Position numbers and translations under genes: made by a program | The notes under the pieces: model-generated | What the model was told of the DNA's origin: nothing | The model's input: the letters and a program-made list of their open reading frames with translations, nothing else | Database searches by the model: none | DNA from: Arthrobacter sp. NicSoilB4 | GTDB taxonomy: Bacteria; Actinomycetota; Actinomycetes; Actinomycetales; Micrococcaceae | Length of the DNA: 64,000 nucleotides | Assembly (NCBI RefSeq): GCF_019977335.1 | Contig: NZ_AP024653.1 | Coordinates: 2,914,001 to 2,978,000 of the forward strand | Reading direction: 5' to 3' | Part shown: piece by piece, positions 8,056 through 16,905 of the stretch | How the letters are laid out: each line of letters opens with the position of its first letter | Numbering within the stretch: the first letter of the stretch is position 1

Positions 8056-9051
8056 GTGACTATCATCGATAACGCCGTCTACGTTGACGGCGCCCGCACC
8101 GCCGAGCCGCAGAGCCTTGAGCAGACCTTTGAGACCCTCAACCGTCACGGCGGGATGGCGTGGATCGGCCTGTACCGGCCGACGGAAGTCGAAATGGCCG
8201 CCGTCGCGGCGGAGTTCGGGCTGCACCGGCTCGCCGTGGAAGACGCGATCTCGGCCCACCAGCGACCCAAACTCGAACGCTACGACGACAACCTCTTCAC
8301 CGTTCTGCGGCCCGCGCGGTACCTCGACGAGACGGAAACCGTCGAGTTCGGCGAGCTCCACGTGTTCACCGGCAAGAACTTCGTAGTCACCGTCCGGCAC
8401 GCCGAGACCGGCGGGGTGGCCCAGGTGCGGCGAAAGCTGGAGCGGCGCCCCGACCTCCTGTGCCACGGCCCCGAGGCTGTGCTCTACGCACTGATGGACC
8501 AGGTGGTGGACGATTACGTGCCCGTCGTAGCGGGACTGGAGAACGACATCGACGAGATCGAGGACCAGCTGTTCAGCGGCGACTCCACCGTCTCCCGGCG
8601 GATCTACGAACTGGCCCGCGAAGTCATCCAGTTCCAGCGCGCCATCCACCCGCTCCCGGCCATGATCGAGCTGCTGCGGCGCGGCTTCGAAAAGTACCAG
8701 GTCAATTCCGAGCTCCAGCACAACCTCCGCGACGTCGAGGACCATGTGGAGCGGCTGATCTCACGCGCCGACTCCTTCCGGGACCTGCTGCAAAACGCCC
8801 TCACGCTCGACGGAACGCTGACAGCCAACCGCCAAAACGAGGCCAGCGCGGAACAAAACGAGCAGGTCAAGAAGATTTCGTCCTGGGCTGCGATCTTCTT
8901 CGCACCGTCCTTTGTCGCGGGCGTCTACGGCATGAACTTTGAACGGATGCCCGAGCTTCAGTGGAGCTTCGGATATCCCATGGCGATCGGGCTGATGGCC
9001 GGCACAGCCGCCCTGATGTACGGCATCTTCAAGAAAAAAGGCTGGCTCTGA
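8056..9051 (+). CDS. corA: CorA-family magnesium/cobalt transporter
   Basis: A 331-residue CorA-type divalent cation channel. The large N-terminal cytoplasmic domain is followed by the long stalk helix, two C-terminal membrane helices and a lysine-rich tail. The signature YGMNF, with the GMN selectivity filter at residues 292-294, sits at the end of TM1. CorA works as a homopentamer in the cytoplasmic membrane and carries Mg2+, and often Co2+ or Ni2+. The GTG start at 8056 lies exactly 6 nt after GATAAT (8044-8049), so the mRNA is probably leaderless. No -35 element is obvious. Confidence 0.93.
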   Translation: MTIIDNAVYVDGARTAEPQSLEQTFETLNRHGGMAWIGLYRPTEVEMAAVAAEFGLHRLAVEDAISAHQRPKLERYDDNLFTVLRPARYLDETETVEFGELHVFTGKNFVVTVRHAETGGVAQVRRKLERRPDLLCHGPEAVLYALMDQVVDDYVPVVAGLENDIDEIEDQLFSGDSTVSRRIYELAREVIQFQRAIHPLPAMIELLRRGFEKYQVNSELQHNLRDVEDHVERLISRADSFRDLLQNALTLDGTLTANRQNEASAEQNEQVKKISSWAAIFFAPSFVAGVYGMNFERMPELQWSFGYPMAIGLMAGTAALMYGIFKKKGWL

Positions 9052-9239
9052 CATAGCTCGCCTGAGTCGCTTTTGGAACAAACCGCGCCCCCGTCCCGGG
9101 GCATTCGCCGGCGGCGCCAAAGGCCTGCACGTTTATCCATTCGCCGGATTTTCCGCCGGTTTTCCATGGACTTGGCTTCCGGACTGTGCCTATGGTGGGT
9201 CCACTGGCCTATTCGCTGACCTGGGGGGAGGCGTTCCGA

Positions 9240-10133
9240 GTGAAAAACACACGTCCGATATGGCGTTTGCTCCGCCCCGTCCTGCTCGCGGCCGCGGCGG
9301 CCACCTCGTGGCTGGCCCTCTCGGCCCCGGCTGCTACGGCTGACTCCACACTTGAACCGGCTCCGCTGGTGACGAGCACCAGCCCTTCGGTCCTTGCGAT
9401 CGCAACCTCTGCCGCGGATCACGCCGGGAGCGACGTCCTTCAGCTGGAGACTGAGCAGCCGCCGGCCCCTTCGGGTCTGATGACTGTCATCGCGCTTCCT
9501 GCGCTCGCCCCAGCGAACCCGGTCGCTACCTTGACTGACCCGGTCGCAACTTTGGCTGACACGGTGGTCGGCGCGGCTTCAGCGGCTGTCCTACCCGTCA
9601 TTGGAACCGTGAACGAGATTCTGGACACCGTAGTGGAGCCGATTATCGACCACGGGGTTCCCGTACCGTCGCCAATTCCGGGCACCGGCACCGCATTGCC
9701 TGAAGTGCTCCCCGGCGGTTCGCTTTCTGATGTTCTCCCCGGCGTCTGGGAAGAAACCGCGCCGTCGTCCCCAAACCCACTTGTTGACGTCACGTCAGAG
9801 TCGACGAGGACCGGGGTTTCAACATCATCTGCCGCTAGTGCTGCTGCTACGTCGGGACACCGCGGACACTTCCAATCACCGGCCGCCGTGGCCGGCTCTG
9901 CCGCGCCGGAGTCCCCGGCAGAGGGCGGCCTGGACGCACTCTTGCATCCCGTGCCCGCCGTGCCACGTTCCGGAGCGGCCGGAAGCGCCAACACCGGCGG
10001 GAGCCCCTCGGTTCCTCCCTGGCTGTCCAACCACCACTTCATGATCCCAAGCCCCACTGCATCCCCTGTCCGGGGTGCGCTATTGCGGGCACCTTCGCCG
10101 GTTTCCTTCGAACCCGGATCATCTCCCGACTAG
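9240..10133 (+). CDS. Secreted Pro/Ala/Ser-rich protein of unknown function
   Basis: A 297-residue exported protein not assigned to a known family. A basic N-terminus, a hydrophobic segment (VLLAAAAATSWLAL) and an AATA-type cleavage site form a clear signal peptide. Mature residues about 90-170 alternate hydrophobic Val/Leu/Ile stretches with Pro/Gly, as in several actinobacterial surface proteins. The C-terminal half is low-complexity and rich in Ser, Ala and Pro. There is no sorting motif and no C-terminal membrane anchor. GTG 9240 is chosen because GGGGGGAG lies 9 nt upstream; an earlier ATG at 9186 would bury the signal peptide. It probably forms a unit with the chaplin-like gene 82 bp downstream. 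Confidence 0.6.
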   Translation: MKNTRPIWRLLRPVLLAAAAATSWLALSAPAATADSTLEPAPLVTSTSPSVLAIATSAADHAGSDVLQLETEQPPAPSGLMTVIALPALAPANPVATLTDPVATLADTVVGAASAAVLPVIGTVNEILDTVVEPIIDHGVPVPSPIPGTGTALPEVLPGGSLSDVLPGVWEETAPSSPNPLVDVTSESTRTGVSTSSAASAAATSGHRGHFQSPAAVAGSAAPESPAEGGLDALLHPVPAVPRSGAAGSANTGGSPSVPPWLSNHHFMIPSPTASPVRGALLRAPSPVSFEPGSSPD

Positions 10134-10215
10134 TGGAGCCCTACCGCGCCATGGCGCGGACGAGGCCATACGGGCTGCACCAGCGCCCGCCACCAATTTC
10201 GTCAGGAGATTCATC

Positions 10216-11130
10216 ATGCATCAAAGTATTCGACGAGGGCTGCTTGGCACCCTCTTTGCCGGAGGGCTGCTGGCCCTCGGAACTACCGCTGCCAGCGCAG
10301 CCGACACGACTAGCGGTTCCGACGGGTTGCTCTCCGGCACCCAGGTGAACGCACCCGTGACGGCGCCGGTCACCCTCGGCGCCACCTCACTGGGCCTGTT
10401 CGGCGACTCAGCCGCAGAAACCGGAGGCACACCAGGAACCGCGGCCCAGCCCGCGCCGGCACCCGCACCCGGGAACAGTACCACCGGTTCCGACGGGCTG
10501 CTCTCCGGCACCCAGGTCAACGCACCCGTGACGGCGCCGATCACCCTCGGCGCCACCTCACTGGGCCTGCTCGGCGACTCAGCCGCAGAAACCAGAGGCA
10601 CACCCGGAACCGCGGGCCAGCCCGCACCCGGGAACAGCACGAGCGGGTCCGACGGGCTGCTCTCCGGCACCCAGGTCAACGCACCCGTGACGGCGCCGAT
10701 CACCCTCGGCGCCACCTCACTGGGCCTGCTCGGCGACTCAGCCGCAGAAACCAGAGGCACACCCGGAACCGCGGGCCAGCCCGCACCCGGGAACAGCACG
10801 AGCGGTTCCGACGGGCTGCTCTCCGGCACCCAGGTCACCGCACCCGTGACGGCGCCGATCATCCTCGGCGCTGCGTCGATCGGCGTTGTGGGCGAATCTA
10901 CGGCAGCTGCCGCGAACCCGCGCGCTGTGAACCAGCCGGCGGTGCACCAGCCAGCAGTGGCGCCCGGAGCCGGCGTCGTGGTCTCCGGATCCTCGATGGT
11001 TCCGGCTGCCGCACCCAGGGCAACAACACTGGCCCGCACCGGCGCCAGCACGGATCTGCTGTGGGTTGCCGTGCTGTTCGTCGGGGCGGGCCTGATCATG
11101 ATGGCGGGCGGGCTTAGGAAGAAGGCCTAG
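10216..11130 (+). CDS. Chaplin-like repeat surface protein with LARTG sorting signal
   Basis: A 304-residue exported protein. A signal peptide covers residues 1-28 (ASA cleavage site). Four repeats follow, starting at residues 36, 93, 146 and 199, each beginning DGLLSGTQVNAPVTAPI. The pattern G-x-LSG-x-x-V-x-x-PV-x-x-PV matches the start of the chaplin domain of Streptomyces, but the chaplin cysteines are absent. The C-terminus has LARTG at 272-276, a hydrophobic segment and a GLRKKA tail. LAxTG is the motif of class E sortases that anchor long chaplins. AGGAG lies 7 nt before the ATG. Inferred role: wall-anchored hydrophobic or amyloid-like coat. No sortase is present in the window. Assignment to the chaplin family rests on motif pattern, not on a search. 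Confidence 0.65.
   Translation: MHQSIRRGLLGTLFAGGLLALGTTAASAADTTSGSDGLLSGTQVNAPVTAPVTLGATSLGLFGDSAAETGGTPGTAAQPAPAPAPGNSTTGSDGLLSGTQVNAPVTAPITLGATSLGLLGDSAAETRGTPGTAGQPAPGNSTSGSDGLLSGTQVNAPVTAPITLGATSLGLLGDSAAETRGTPGTAGQPAPGNSTSGSDGLLSGTQVTAPVTAPIILGAASIGVVGESTAAAANPRAVNQPAVHQPAVAPGAGVVVSGSSMVPAAAPRATTLARTGASTDLLWVAVLFVGAGLIMMAGGLRKKA
10321..10900 (+). repeat. Tandem in-gene repeats (171, 159, 159 and about 90 bp)
   Basis: Units start at 10321, 10492, 10651 and 10810. Units 2 and 3 (159 bp each) differ at a single base near their 3' ends, so they come from a very recent in-frame duplication. Unit 1 is longer by 12 bp (extra Pro/Ala codons), and the fourth unit is diverged and incomplete. Confidence 0.95.
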
Positions 11131-11139
11131 CCACGGCAA

Positions 11140-11179
11140 GGTTCCGGCGGGACACGGGATATCGTGTCCTGCCGGAACC
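11140..11179 (+). terminator. Hairpin terminator after the chaplin-like gene
   Basis: A 17-bp stem with one G-T pair (GGTTCCGGCGGGACACG against its complement) and a 6-nt loop starts 9 bp after the stop codon. It isolates the surface-protein genes from the downstream UbiB gene. Confidence 0.8.
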
Positions 11180-11234
11180 TCGGCTTCTGCTCCGCGGTCT
11201 TGGCGGCGGGTCCGCGTCTCCGTAGTCTGTCGTC

Positions 11235-12935
11235 ATGAGCGCGCGGCGGGACCGGTTCCGGGACATCGTGGAGACCCTGACGAGGCACGGACTGGGATTC
11301 GCGCTGGGGAACCTCGGGCTGGACTGGTTCCGGCCGGCCAGCGGATCCCCGGGGCGCGGGGCTGGGCCCTCGGGCGTGAGCCTGCCCGTGCGCGTCCGGC
11401 TCGCACTGGAGGACCTCGGGGCGGTCTACATCAAGTTCGGCCAAATCGTCTCCACCCGCACCGATGTGCTTCCGCCGGAGTACGTCACCGAGCTCGCGAA
11501 GCTCCAGGACGCATCCCCTCCCATTGCCGCCGGCGAGGTTCGCACCGTCATCGCCGAGGAACTTGGTCCCGCGGCGGACCGGCTCCTCGATTGGCTGGAC
11601 GACACTCCCCTCGCCACGGGCTCCATCGGCCAGGTCCACTGCAGCCGGATTGCCCTGGACCCCGGAGACCCTGAATCCAGCGTCTCCGGTGACCCGGCAG
11701 GCGCCGGCCGCGTGGTCGACGTCGTGGTCAAGGTCCGCCGGCCCGGCGTCGTGGCCCAGATCAATGAGGATCTGGAGATCATGGCCGAGTTGGCCAAACG
11801 GGCGGAGCGGGCTTCCATGAGGGCCGCCGAATTCCATGTGGCGGCCCTCGTGGAAGAGTTTTCCCAGACCATGCGCGCCGAACTGGACTACCTGCAGGAG
11901 GGCCGGAACGCGGAACGTTTCGCCTCGAACTTCGCGGACGAAGCACGGGTCCATATCCCCCAGGTCTTCTGGGACACCACGACATCCCGGGTTCTGACAC
12001 TGGAGCGTATCCGCGGCATCAAAGTCAACGACGCCGCCGGGCTGCGGGAGGCCGGGATCGACGCAGGGGCGGTGGCCAGGAAGGCCTGCAGCGTTCTGCT
12101 GAAGATGGTGTTCGAGGACGGTTTTTTCCATGCCGACCCGCATCCCGGGAACTTCTTCGTGGAGGCGGACGGACGCCTGGGCATCATCGACTTCGGCATG
12201 GTGGGCCACATCAGCGACTCCACGCGCGATCAGCTGGTCCGGATGCTGCTGGCGATCGTGGAACAGGATGCCGCCCGGCTGACCACGGCGCTGGTCCGCA
12301 TGTGCGGGGCGCAGGCGGACAGCGGCTTTAGCGATCTGCAGACGGCTTTGGGGCGGCTGGTGGACCGCTACTCCGGCCGGCCGCTCGCGGAGATTCCGAT
12401 CGTTGCGGTGCTGGCCGAACTGGCGGCCCTGCTGCGCGAATACCGCCTGCGGCTGCCGAGGGAAACAGCCCTCATGCTGAAGATGCTGGTGATGGCGGAC
12501 GGTCTGGGCAAACAGCTGGATCCCGGATTCGAACTGACCACACAGCTGGGCCCGTTCACGCAGAGGATTATCCTAGGCTCGCTATCCCCCGAGGCTTTGG
12601 CGGACCGGCTGAAGAAGCTCGGCCGGGAAGCCCTGCGCCTCGGGACGGACGCGCCGGACATCATCCGCCGGGCAGTGGACGTCCTGGAGCGTGGCGGCAT
12701 CGATATCCATTTCCGGGCCGATGAGCTGGACCGGCTCATGGACAAGGCGGAGAAGACCGGGAACCGGATCGTCGCCGGGCTGATCACCGCCGCCCTGATC
12801 AATGCTGTCGGGGATCTGGTATCCGTGCAGCCCGACCGGTGGCGGAATTGGCCCAAGACCCTTTTCGCCGCGGGGATCGGCGGCGTGGGCGCGCTGGGGG
12901 CCTACCTGGCCGTTACGTCGCGGCCCCGGAAATAG
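11235..12935 (+). CDS. ABC1/UbiB-family atypical protein kinase-like ATPase
   Basis: A 566-residue ABC1/UbiB (ADCK-like) protein. Family motifs are the KxGQ motif KFGQIVSTR at 67-75, an alanine-containing nucleotide loop (ATGSIGQVH), the lysine in VVVKVRRPG, the catalytic segment FFHADPHPGNFF and the metal-binding DFG (IIDFGMVGH). The C-terminus has two hydrophobic segments (about 515-560) that probably anchor it to the membrane. Family members support isoprenoid quinone metabolism or lipid handling through ATPase activity. In a menaquinone-using actinobacterium the exact role is unknown. ATG 11235 follows TAGTCT by 6 nt, with TTGGCG 17 nt further upstream, so the transcript is probably leaderless. 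Confidence 0.88.
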   Translation: MSARRDRFRDIVETLTRHGLGFALGNLGLDWFRPASGSPGRGAGPSGVSLPVRVRLALEDLGAVYIKFGQIVSTRTDVLPPEYVTELAKLQDASPPIAAGEVRTVIAEELGPAADRLLDWLDDTPLATGSIGQVHCSRIALDPGDPESSVSGDPAGAGRVVDVVVKVRRPGVVAQINEDLEIMAELAKRAERASMRAAEFHVAALVEEFSQTMRAELDYLQEGRNAERFASNFADEARVHIPQVFWDTTTSRVLTLERIRGIKVNDAAGLREAGIDAGAVARKACSVLLKMVFEDGFFHADPHPGNFFVEADGRLGIIDFGMVGHISDSTRDQLVRMLLAIVEQDAARLTTALVRMCGAQADSGFSDLQTALGRLVDRYSGRPLAEIPIVAVLAELAALLREYRLRLPRETALMLKMLVMADGLGKQLDPGFELTTQLGPFTQRIILGSLSPEALADRLKKLGREALRLGTDAPDIIRRAVDVLERGGIDIHFRADELDRLMDKAEKTGNRIVAGLITAALINAVGDLVSVQPDRWRNWPKTLFAAGIGGVGALGAYLAVTSRPRK

Positions 12936-12958
12936 GGGACTTCCCAATGCCGGTTCTG

Positions 12959-13273
12959 TCAGCGGCGGCGCCGCGCGAGCGAGACCAGCCGTTTGAACGC
13001 CAGGATAAAGACCACCTCGATCAGGACCATGAGCCCCACCATCAGCCAATGGCTTTCGCCGATGAAGACGGCGGCTCCGATCACCACCAGGATGGTCCCG
13101 AGTGTCAGGGCGTAGACGGCGAAGCCGATGGCAACCTTCGCGCTGCGCACGCCCGTACGGAAGCCAAAGCCCACAGGTTCGCCCCCGGGGTAGCCCTCAA
13201 CGCGGTCCGGTCCCGCAGGCGTGAGTCTGTCGAACTCATCCCACGGATCGCGGTCCTGGTCCTGTTCGGTCAT
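12959..13273 (-). CDS. Small two-helix membrane protein, unknown function
   Basis: A 104-residue protein with an acidic N-terminus (EQDQDRDPWDEFDRL), two adjacent predicted membrane helices at about residues 48-68 and 74-93, and an Arg-rich end. No family is recognised. The ATG at 13273 follows GATAAT by 6 nt, a probable leaderless start; AGGAG is present but only 1 nt from the ATG, too close to serve as a normal ribosome-binding site. It is convergent with the UbiB gene and 23 bp from its stop codon. Confidence 0.75.
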   Translation of the reverse strand: MTEQDQDRDPWDEFDRLTPAGPDRVEGYPGGEPVGFGFRTGVRSAKVAIGFAVYALTLGTILVVIGAAVFIGESHWLMVGLMVLIEVVFILAFKRLVSLARRRR

Positions 13274-13413
13274 GCTCCTATTATCCCGCGGCCACGGCGC
13301 TGTGCACGGTCCGGAAGAGCATGCCGTCACATTCTCAGCGGCCTGCGCGTCAGATAAGTAGCGGCCGGCACTCCGGCGGCCCGCCGCGCCGCCGACTAAA
13401 TGAGGAGATCCCG

Positions 13414-13806
13414 ATGAAATTTGGAAAAGTCATTCTGTACGTCGCCGATGTCGAGGCGTCCCTGCGCTTCTACCAGAAGGCCTTTGGCCTCAAGACCCGC
13501 TTCATCGCGGAGGCCGGCTACGGCGAAGTCCACGCCGGCGAAACCACCATCTCGCTGGCGACTTTCAACGCCGGCCAGGGGCACTTGCCCGAGGGATACC
13601 GCTGCACCCCGCCGTCGCCGTCGGACGTCAGTGTGGAGATCGCCCTGCTCAGCGAGGCGGTCGACGACGATTTCGCCCGGGCTGTCGACGCCGGCGCAAC
13701 GCCGCTTCAGCACCCCGCGGTGCAGCCCTGGGGCCAGACGGTGTCCTACCTCCGGACTCCCGATGGAACCGTCATCGACCTGAGTTCGCCGCCGGCCTGG
13801 GGCTGA
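13414..13806 (+). CDS. VOC-family protein (glyoxalase/bleomycin-resistance fold)
   Basis: A 130-residue single vicinal-oxygen-chelate domain protein. It shows the characteristic opening VILYVADVEASLRFYQKAFG and the closing strand SYLRTPDGTVIDLS. GAGGAG at 13402-13407 lies 6 nt before the ATG. Such small VOC proteins include glyoxalase-like enzymes and antibiotic-binding proteins, and the sequence does not tell which. It converges on the ABC-F gene with 6 bp between the stop codons. Confidence 0.85.
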   Translation: MKFGKVILYVADVEASLRFYQKAFGLKTRFIAEAGYGEVHAGETTISLATFNAGQGHLPEGYRCTPPSPSDVSVEIALLSEAVDDDFARAVDAGATPLQHPAVQPWGQTVSYLRTPDGTVIDLSSPPAWG

Positions 13807-13812
13807 ACACCG

Positions 13813-15405
13813 CTACGCGACGCGGACGTCGATTTGACCCGGTTCCGCGCCGTCGGCGCCGAACACGACATGGCGGTTGGCGATTTTCTCGCTGAAGAAA
13901 CGGTCGTGGCTGACCACGACCACCGCTCCGGGGAAGTGCACCAGTGCACGTTCCATGACCTGGGTGCTGGACATGTCCAGATGGTTGGTCGGCTCGTCCA
14001 ACAGCAGCACCGAGGCGCCGGACAGCAGGCACTGAGCCATGGCGACGCGCGCCTTCTGTCCGCCCGAAAGGTTCCCGATTTTCTGCTTGAGGTCCGCCTC
14101 GGAGAACTGGAACATCGCAAGGAAGCGGTTGACGGACTTCTTTGTGGCGGTGAACGCCAGGCTGTCCGGCAGCGCGTTGACCGCATGGGATACCGTGTCC
14201 GCATCGTCGAGGTCCGCCAGCATCTGGTTGTACGAGACAAACCCGGGCCCCTTCGCCCAGTTCACCCCGCCGGAGTCGGCCTGCTCTTCGCCAGTCAGCA
14301 CCTTCAGCAGCGTGGACTTGCCGCTGCCGTTGGAGCCGAGGACCACGATCCGGTTGCCGCGGCGGATCTCGAAGCTCAGATCGTTGAACAGCAGCTTTTC
14401 CCCGTAGGACTTCCCGAGCCCCTCCACCCGGCAGAGGACGTCCTTGACGTGCAGGCCGCCGTAAATCTCGGTGACGATCTGGTCCACCGGCCTAGGAGTG
14501 CGGGACTTCTTGATCTTGGCCAGCTGGTTCCCCAGTCCGCGGCTGGCCGCCTTGGCCGCCTCCCGCCGGTCGGCGATCCCTTCGGCCTCAAAGGCCAGCA
14601 GCTCGGATTCATGCACAAACTGCTGCTCAAGGGTCTTGAGGCGGAACTGCTTTTGCACGACGTATTCGCCGAAGTTGCCCGGGTATTCGTGCAGGTGGAA
14701 ATTCTCGACCTCGATGATCCTGGTGACGACGGCGTCGAGGAACTTCCGGTCGTGCGAGACGATGATCGCGGCGCCCTTGAAATCCCGGAACCAGCTTTCG
14801 AGCCATTCGACGCCGGCCACGTCCAGGAAGTTGGTGGGCTCGTCGAGCAGCAGCACGTCAGGGCCTTCGAGCAGGATCTTGGCCAGGGCCGCCCGGTTCC
14901 GCCAGCCGCCGGACAGCTCGTCGATCGCACACGTGCGGTGCGCCTCATCGAAGCCCAGGGTTGTCAGGACGGTGTCGATGCGCCGCGGGTAGTCCCAGCC
15001 GTCGAGTCGTTCCATGTCCGCGAACAGCTCCGCCTGCCGGCTGATGAGCCGGTCGAGTTCGGCGTCCGCGGGGTCGGCCGCGATGGCGGCGTCGATGGCG
15101 GCCAGTTCGGCTTCGACCGCCTTGATCTCCGAAAACAGCGCGTCGAGGACTTCCAGGATGGTGGCTTCCCCGTTGAGTTCCGAGAACTGGGAGAAGTAGC
15201 CCACCTTGGTGCCCAGTTCCAGGGTGACGGTGCCGGTGTCCGGTGCCACCTGGTCCAGGACCAGCTTGAGGATGGTCGTCTTGCCGGAGCCGTTCTTGCC
15301 GATCAGGCCCACCCGGTCGCCGGCCTCGAGCCGGAAAAAAGCCTCCCGGAGAATCTGGGTGTTGTCGAAGCGCACGCTGACGTCTTGCAGCCGGATCAGG
15401 CTCAT
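13813..15405 (-). CDS. ABC-F family ATP-binding protein
   Basis: A 530-residue protein with two ABC ATPase domains and no membrane segments, the layout of ABC-F translation factors. Domain 1 has GKNGSGKTT, LSGGWRNRA and LLLDEPTNFLD. Domain 2 has GSNGSGKST, LSGGQKARV and LLLDEPTNHLD. A charged linker of about 80 residues joins them. ABC-F proteins act at the ribosomal E site, relieving stalls or giving antibiotic resistance. The ATG at 15405 is chosen because the ABC domain starts within two residues of it and GAGAG lies 8 nt upstream; an ATG 36 nt earlier is possible. Resistance against housekeeping roles cannot be separated here. Confidence 0.9.
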   Translation of the reverse strand: MSLIRLQDVSVRFDNTQILREAFFRLEAGDRVGLIGKNGSGKTTILKLVLDQVAPDTGTVTLELGTKVGYFSQFSELNGEATILEVLDALFSEIKAVEAELAAIDAAIAADPADAELDRLISRQAELFADMERLDGWDYPRRIDTVLTTLGFDEAHRTCAIDELSGGWRNRAALAKILLEGPDVLLLDEPTNFLDVAGVEWLESWFRDFKGAAIIVSHDRKFLDAVVTRIIEVENFHLHEYPGNFGEYVVQKQFRLKTLEQQFVHESELLAFEAEGIADRREAAKAASRGLGNQLAKIKKSRTPRPVDQIVTEIYGGLHVKDVLCRVEGLGKSYGEKLLFNDLSFEIRRGNRIVVLGSNGSGKSTLLKVLTGEEQADSGGVNWAKGPGFVSYNQMLADLDDADTVSHAVNALPDSLAFTATKKSVNRFLAMFQFSEADLKQKIGNLSGGQKARVAMAQCLLSGASVLLLDEPTNHLDMSSTQVMERALVHFPGAVVVVSHDRFFSEKIANRHVVFGADGAEPGQIDVRVA

Positions 15406-15465
15406 GAGTTTGAATCTCTCAAGTTGGATTGGGAAGGACATTGAGGCGTTCGGCCGAGCAGGACG

Positions 15466-16671
15466 CTAGCGGACGGCAAGCCGCCACAGCGACGTGACTT
15501 CGGCTGCGCGGGCCGCGAACAGGGGGTCGTTGCGGTCGGAAGCCTTGGGGTGGGTTGGCCTGGTGTCGAACCGTTCCAGCACCTTCAGCCCGGCCGCCTC
15601 AATCGCGCCCAGCAGCTCGTCGCGGGACCGCAGGCCCAGGTGCTCGGCCAGATCCGAGAGGACGAGCCAGCCCTCGCCGCCGGGCTCCAGATGGTCGGCG
15701 AGCTCATTCAGGAACCGGAACAGCATCCGGCTGCCGGGGTCATAGACGGCATTGTCCAAGGACGAATGCGGCGTGGCAGGGATCCACGGCGGGTTGCACA
15801 CGATGAGTGGTGCCCGGCCGGGCGGGAACATGTCGGTCAGGACGGCCTCCGCACGGTCCTGGACCGCCAAGTTCCTGAAGTTCTCGCCGGCGCAGGCAAT
15901 CGCGCGGGGTTCGTTGTCCGTCGCCACCACGCGTAGGACGCCGCGGCGGGCGAGTACGGCGGCGAGCACGCCGGTGCCCGTTCCGACGTCGAACGCCAGC
16001 TTCTCAGATGGCAGCGGAGCGGCGGCCACCAGGTCGACGTACTCGCTGCGGGTCGGGAAGAACGTGCCGTAGTGCGGATGAATGCGGCCCTGCAGAGCAT
16101 CGACCCAGACGCCGTTCCTTCGCCACTCGTGGGCACCAATTGCCCCGACAAGTTCATGAAGGGACACCACCGAGGGTTCGCTGATGTCCCCGTACGCTTC
16201 CTCCGCGGCCGCCCGGATGTCCGGGGAGCGCCGCAGGGGTACGGCCGGGCCCGGATCCAGCGGAACCAGCAGCAGGCCGAGAACGCGTGCCCGGTGGGAG
16301 CGGGACTGGCGGTGCCGGTAGAAATCATCGGCCGGGCTATCAGCGGTTTTCTTCTTCCCGGAGCCCACCCGCCGGTCCAGGGCGTTGAGGATCTGCCGCG
16401 CGTTGTGGAAGTCACCCTGCCAGAGCATCGCAACGCCTTGGGACGCCATCCGGATTGCGTCATCGGCTGTCAGGGAGTCGGTGACTACTTCAACGCGCGA
16501 GGGCGCAGGCCGTCCGTTTGCCGACAGCCATCGAGCCGTCCGGCTGCTGCCGGCCTCGGTCCACGTCACGACGGCAGGCTCCTCCACTGCGGCTGCCTGC
16601 GGGGACTTGGAGGCAGGTATCGGCGTATCCAGGGGGCGGCCCGGCACGGGGGTAGCGATAAAGAGTTCCAA
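15466..16671 (-). CDS. Class I SAM-dependent methyltransferase with NPPW motif
   Basis: A 401-residue protein. The C-terminal half is a Rossmann methyltransferase with motif I FDVGTGTGVLA (about 232-242) and the catalytic NPPW motif (about 290), found in N6-adenine, N2-guanine and glutamine-N5 methyltransferases such as PrmC, RlmG and TrmN6. The N-terminal 180 residues are not recognised; their hydrophobic and charged pattern could form a substrate-recognition domain. The apparent start is TTG 16671 with only a weak upstream purine stretch, so the first 20-30 residues are uncertain. It is 60 bp downstream of the ABC-F start in the same orientation. Target unknown. Confidence 0.75.
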   Translation of the reverse strand: MELFIATPVPGRPLDTPIPASKSPQAAAVEEPAVVTWTEAGSSRTARWLSANGRPAPSRVEVVTDSLTADDAIRMASQGVAMLWQGDFHNARQILNALDRRVGSGKKKTADSPADDFYRHRQSRSHRARVLGLLLVPLDPGPAVPLRRSPDIRAAAEEAYGDISEPSVVSLHELVGAIGAHEWRRNGVWVDALQGRIHPHYGTFFPTRSEYVDLVAAAPLPSEKLAFDVGTGTGVLAAVLARRGVLRVVATDNEPRAIACAGENFRNLAVQDRAEAVLTDMFPPGRAPLIVCNPPWIPATPHSSLDNAVYDPGSRMLFRFLNELADHLEPGGEGWLVLSDLAEHLGLRSRDELLGAIEAAGLKVLERFDTRPTHPKASDRNDPLFAARAAEVTSLWRLAVR

Positions 16672-16905
16672 TCCCAGAGTCCGAGGGGCGGATCGGAGAC
16701 TGACGTTTACTGCGGTAGTCCGCGACCATACCGCCCAGGTTTAGGCGGTCGTCCGGTCACGGAACGCGCCGAAAGTGGCGGACGCTGCCATTCCGCGTAC
16801 CTTCTCAGGATACAGGCGGGTCCTGGCAGCCTTCCGCCACCCGGCCCGCGGCTCCGGTTTCCGGGGCATGGCCCGTTCAGCTTCCGCGCGCTGTTGCTGC
16901 CCGGC
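16672..16905. other. Intergenic 234 bp, nothing recognised
   Basis: This stretch lies between the methyltransferase start and the yqeY stop codon. No plausible coding frame, clear hairpin or repeat was seen. Confidence 0.5.
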
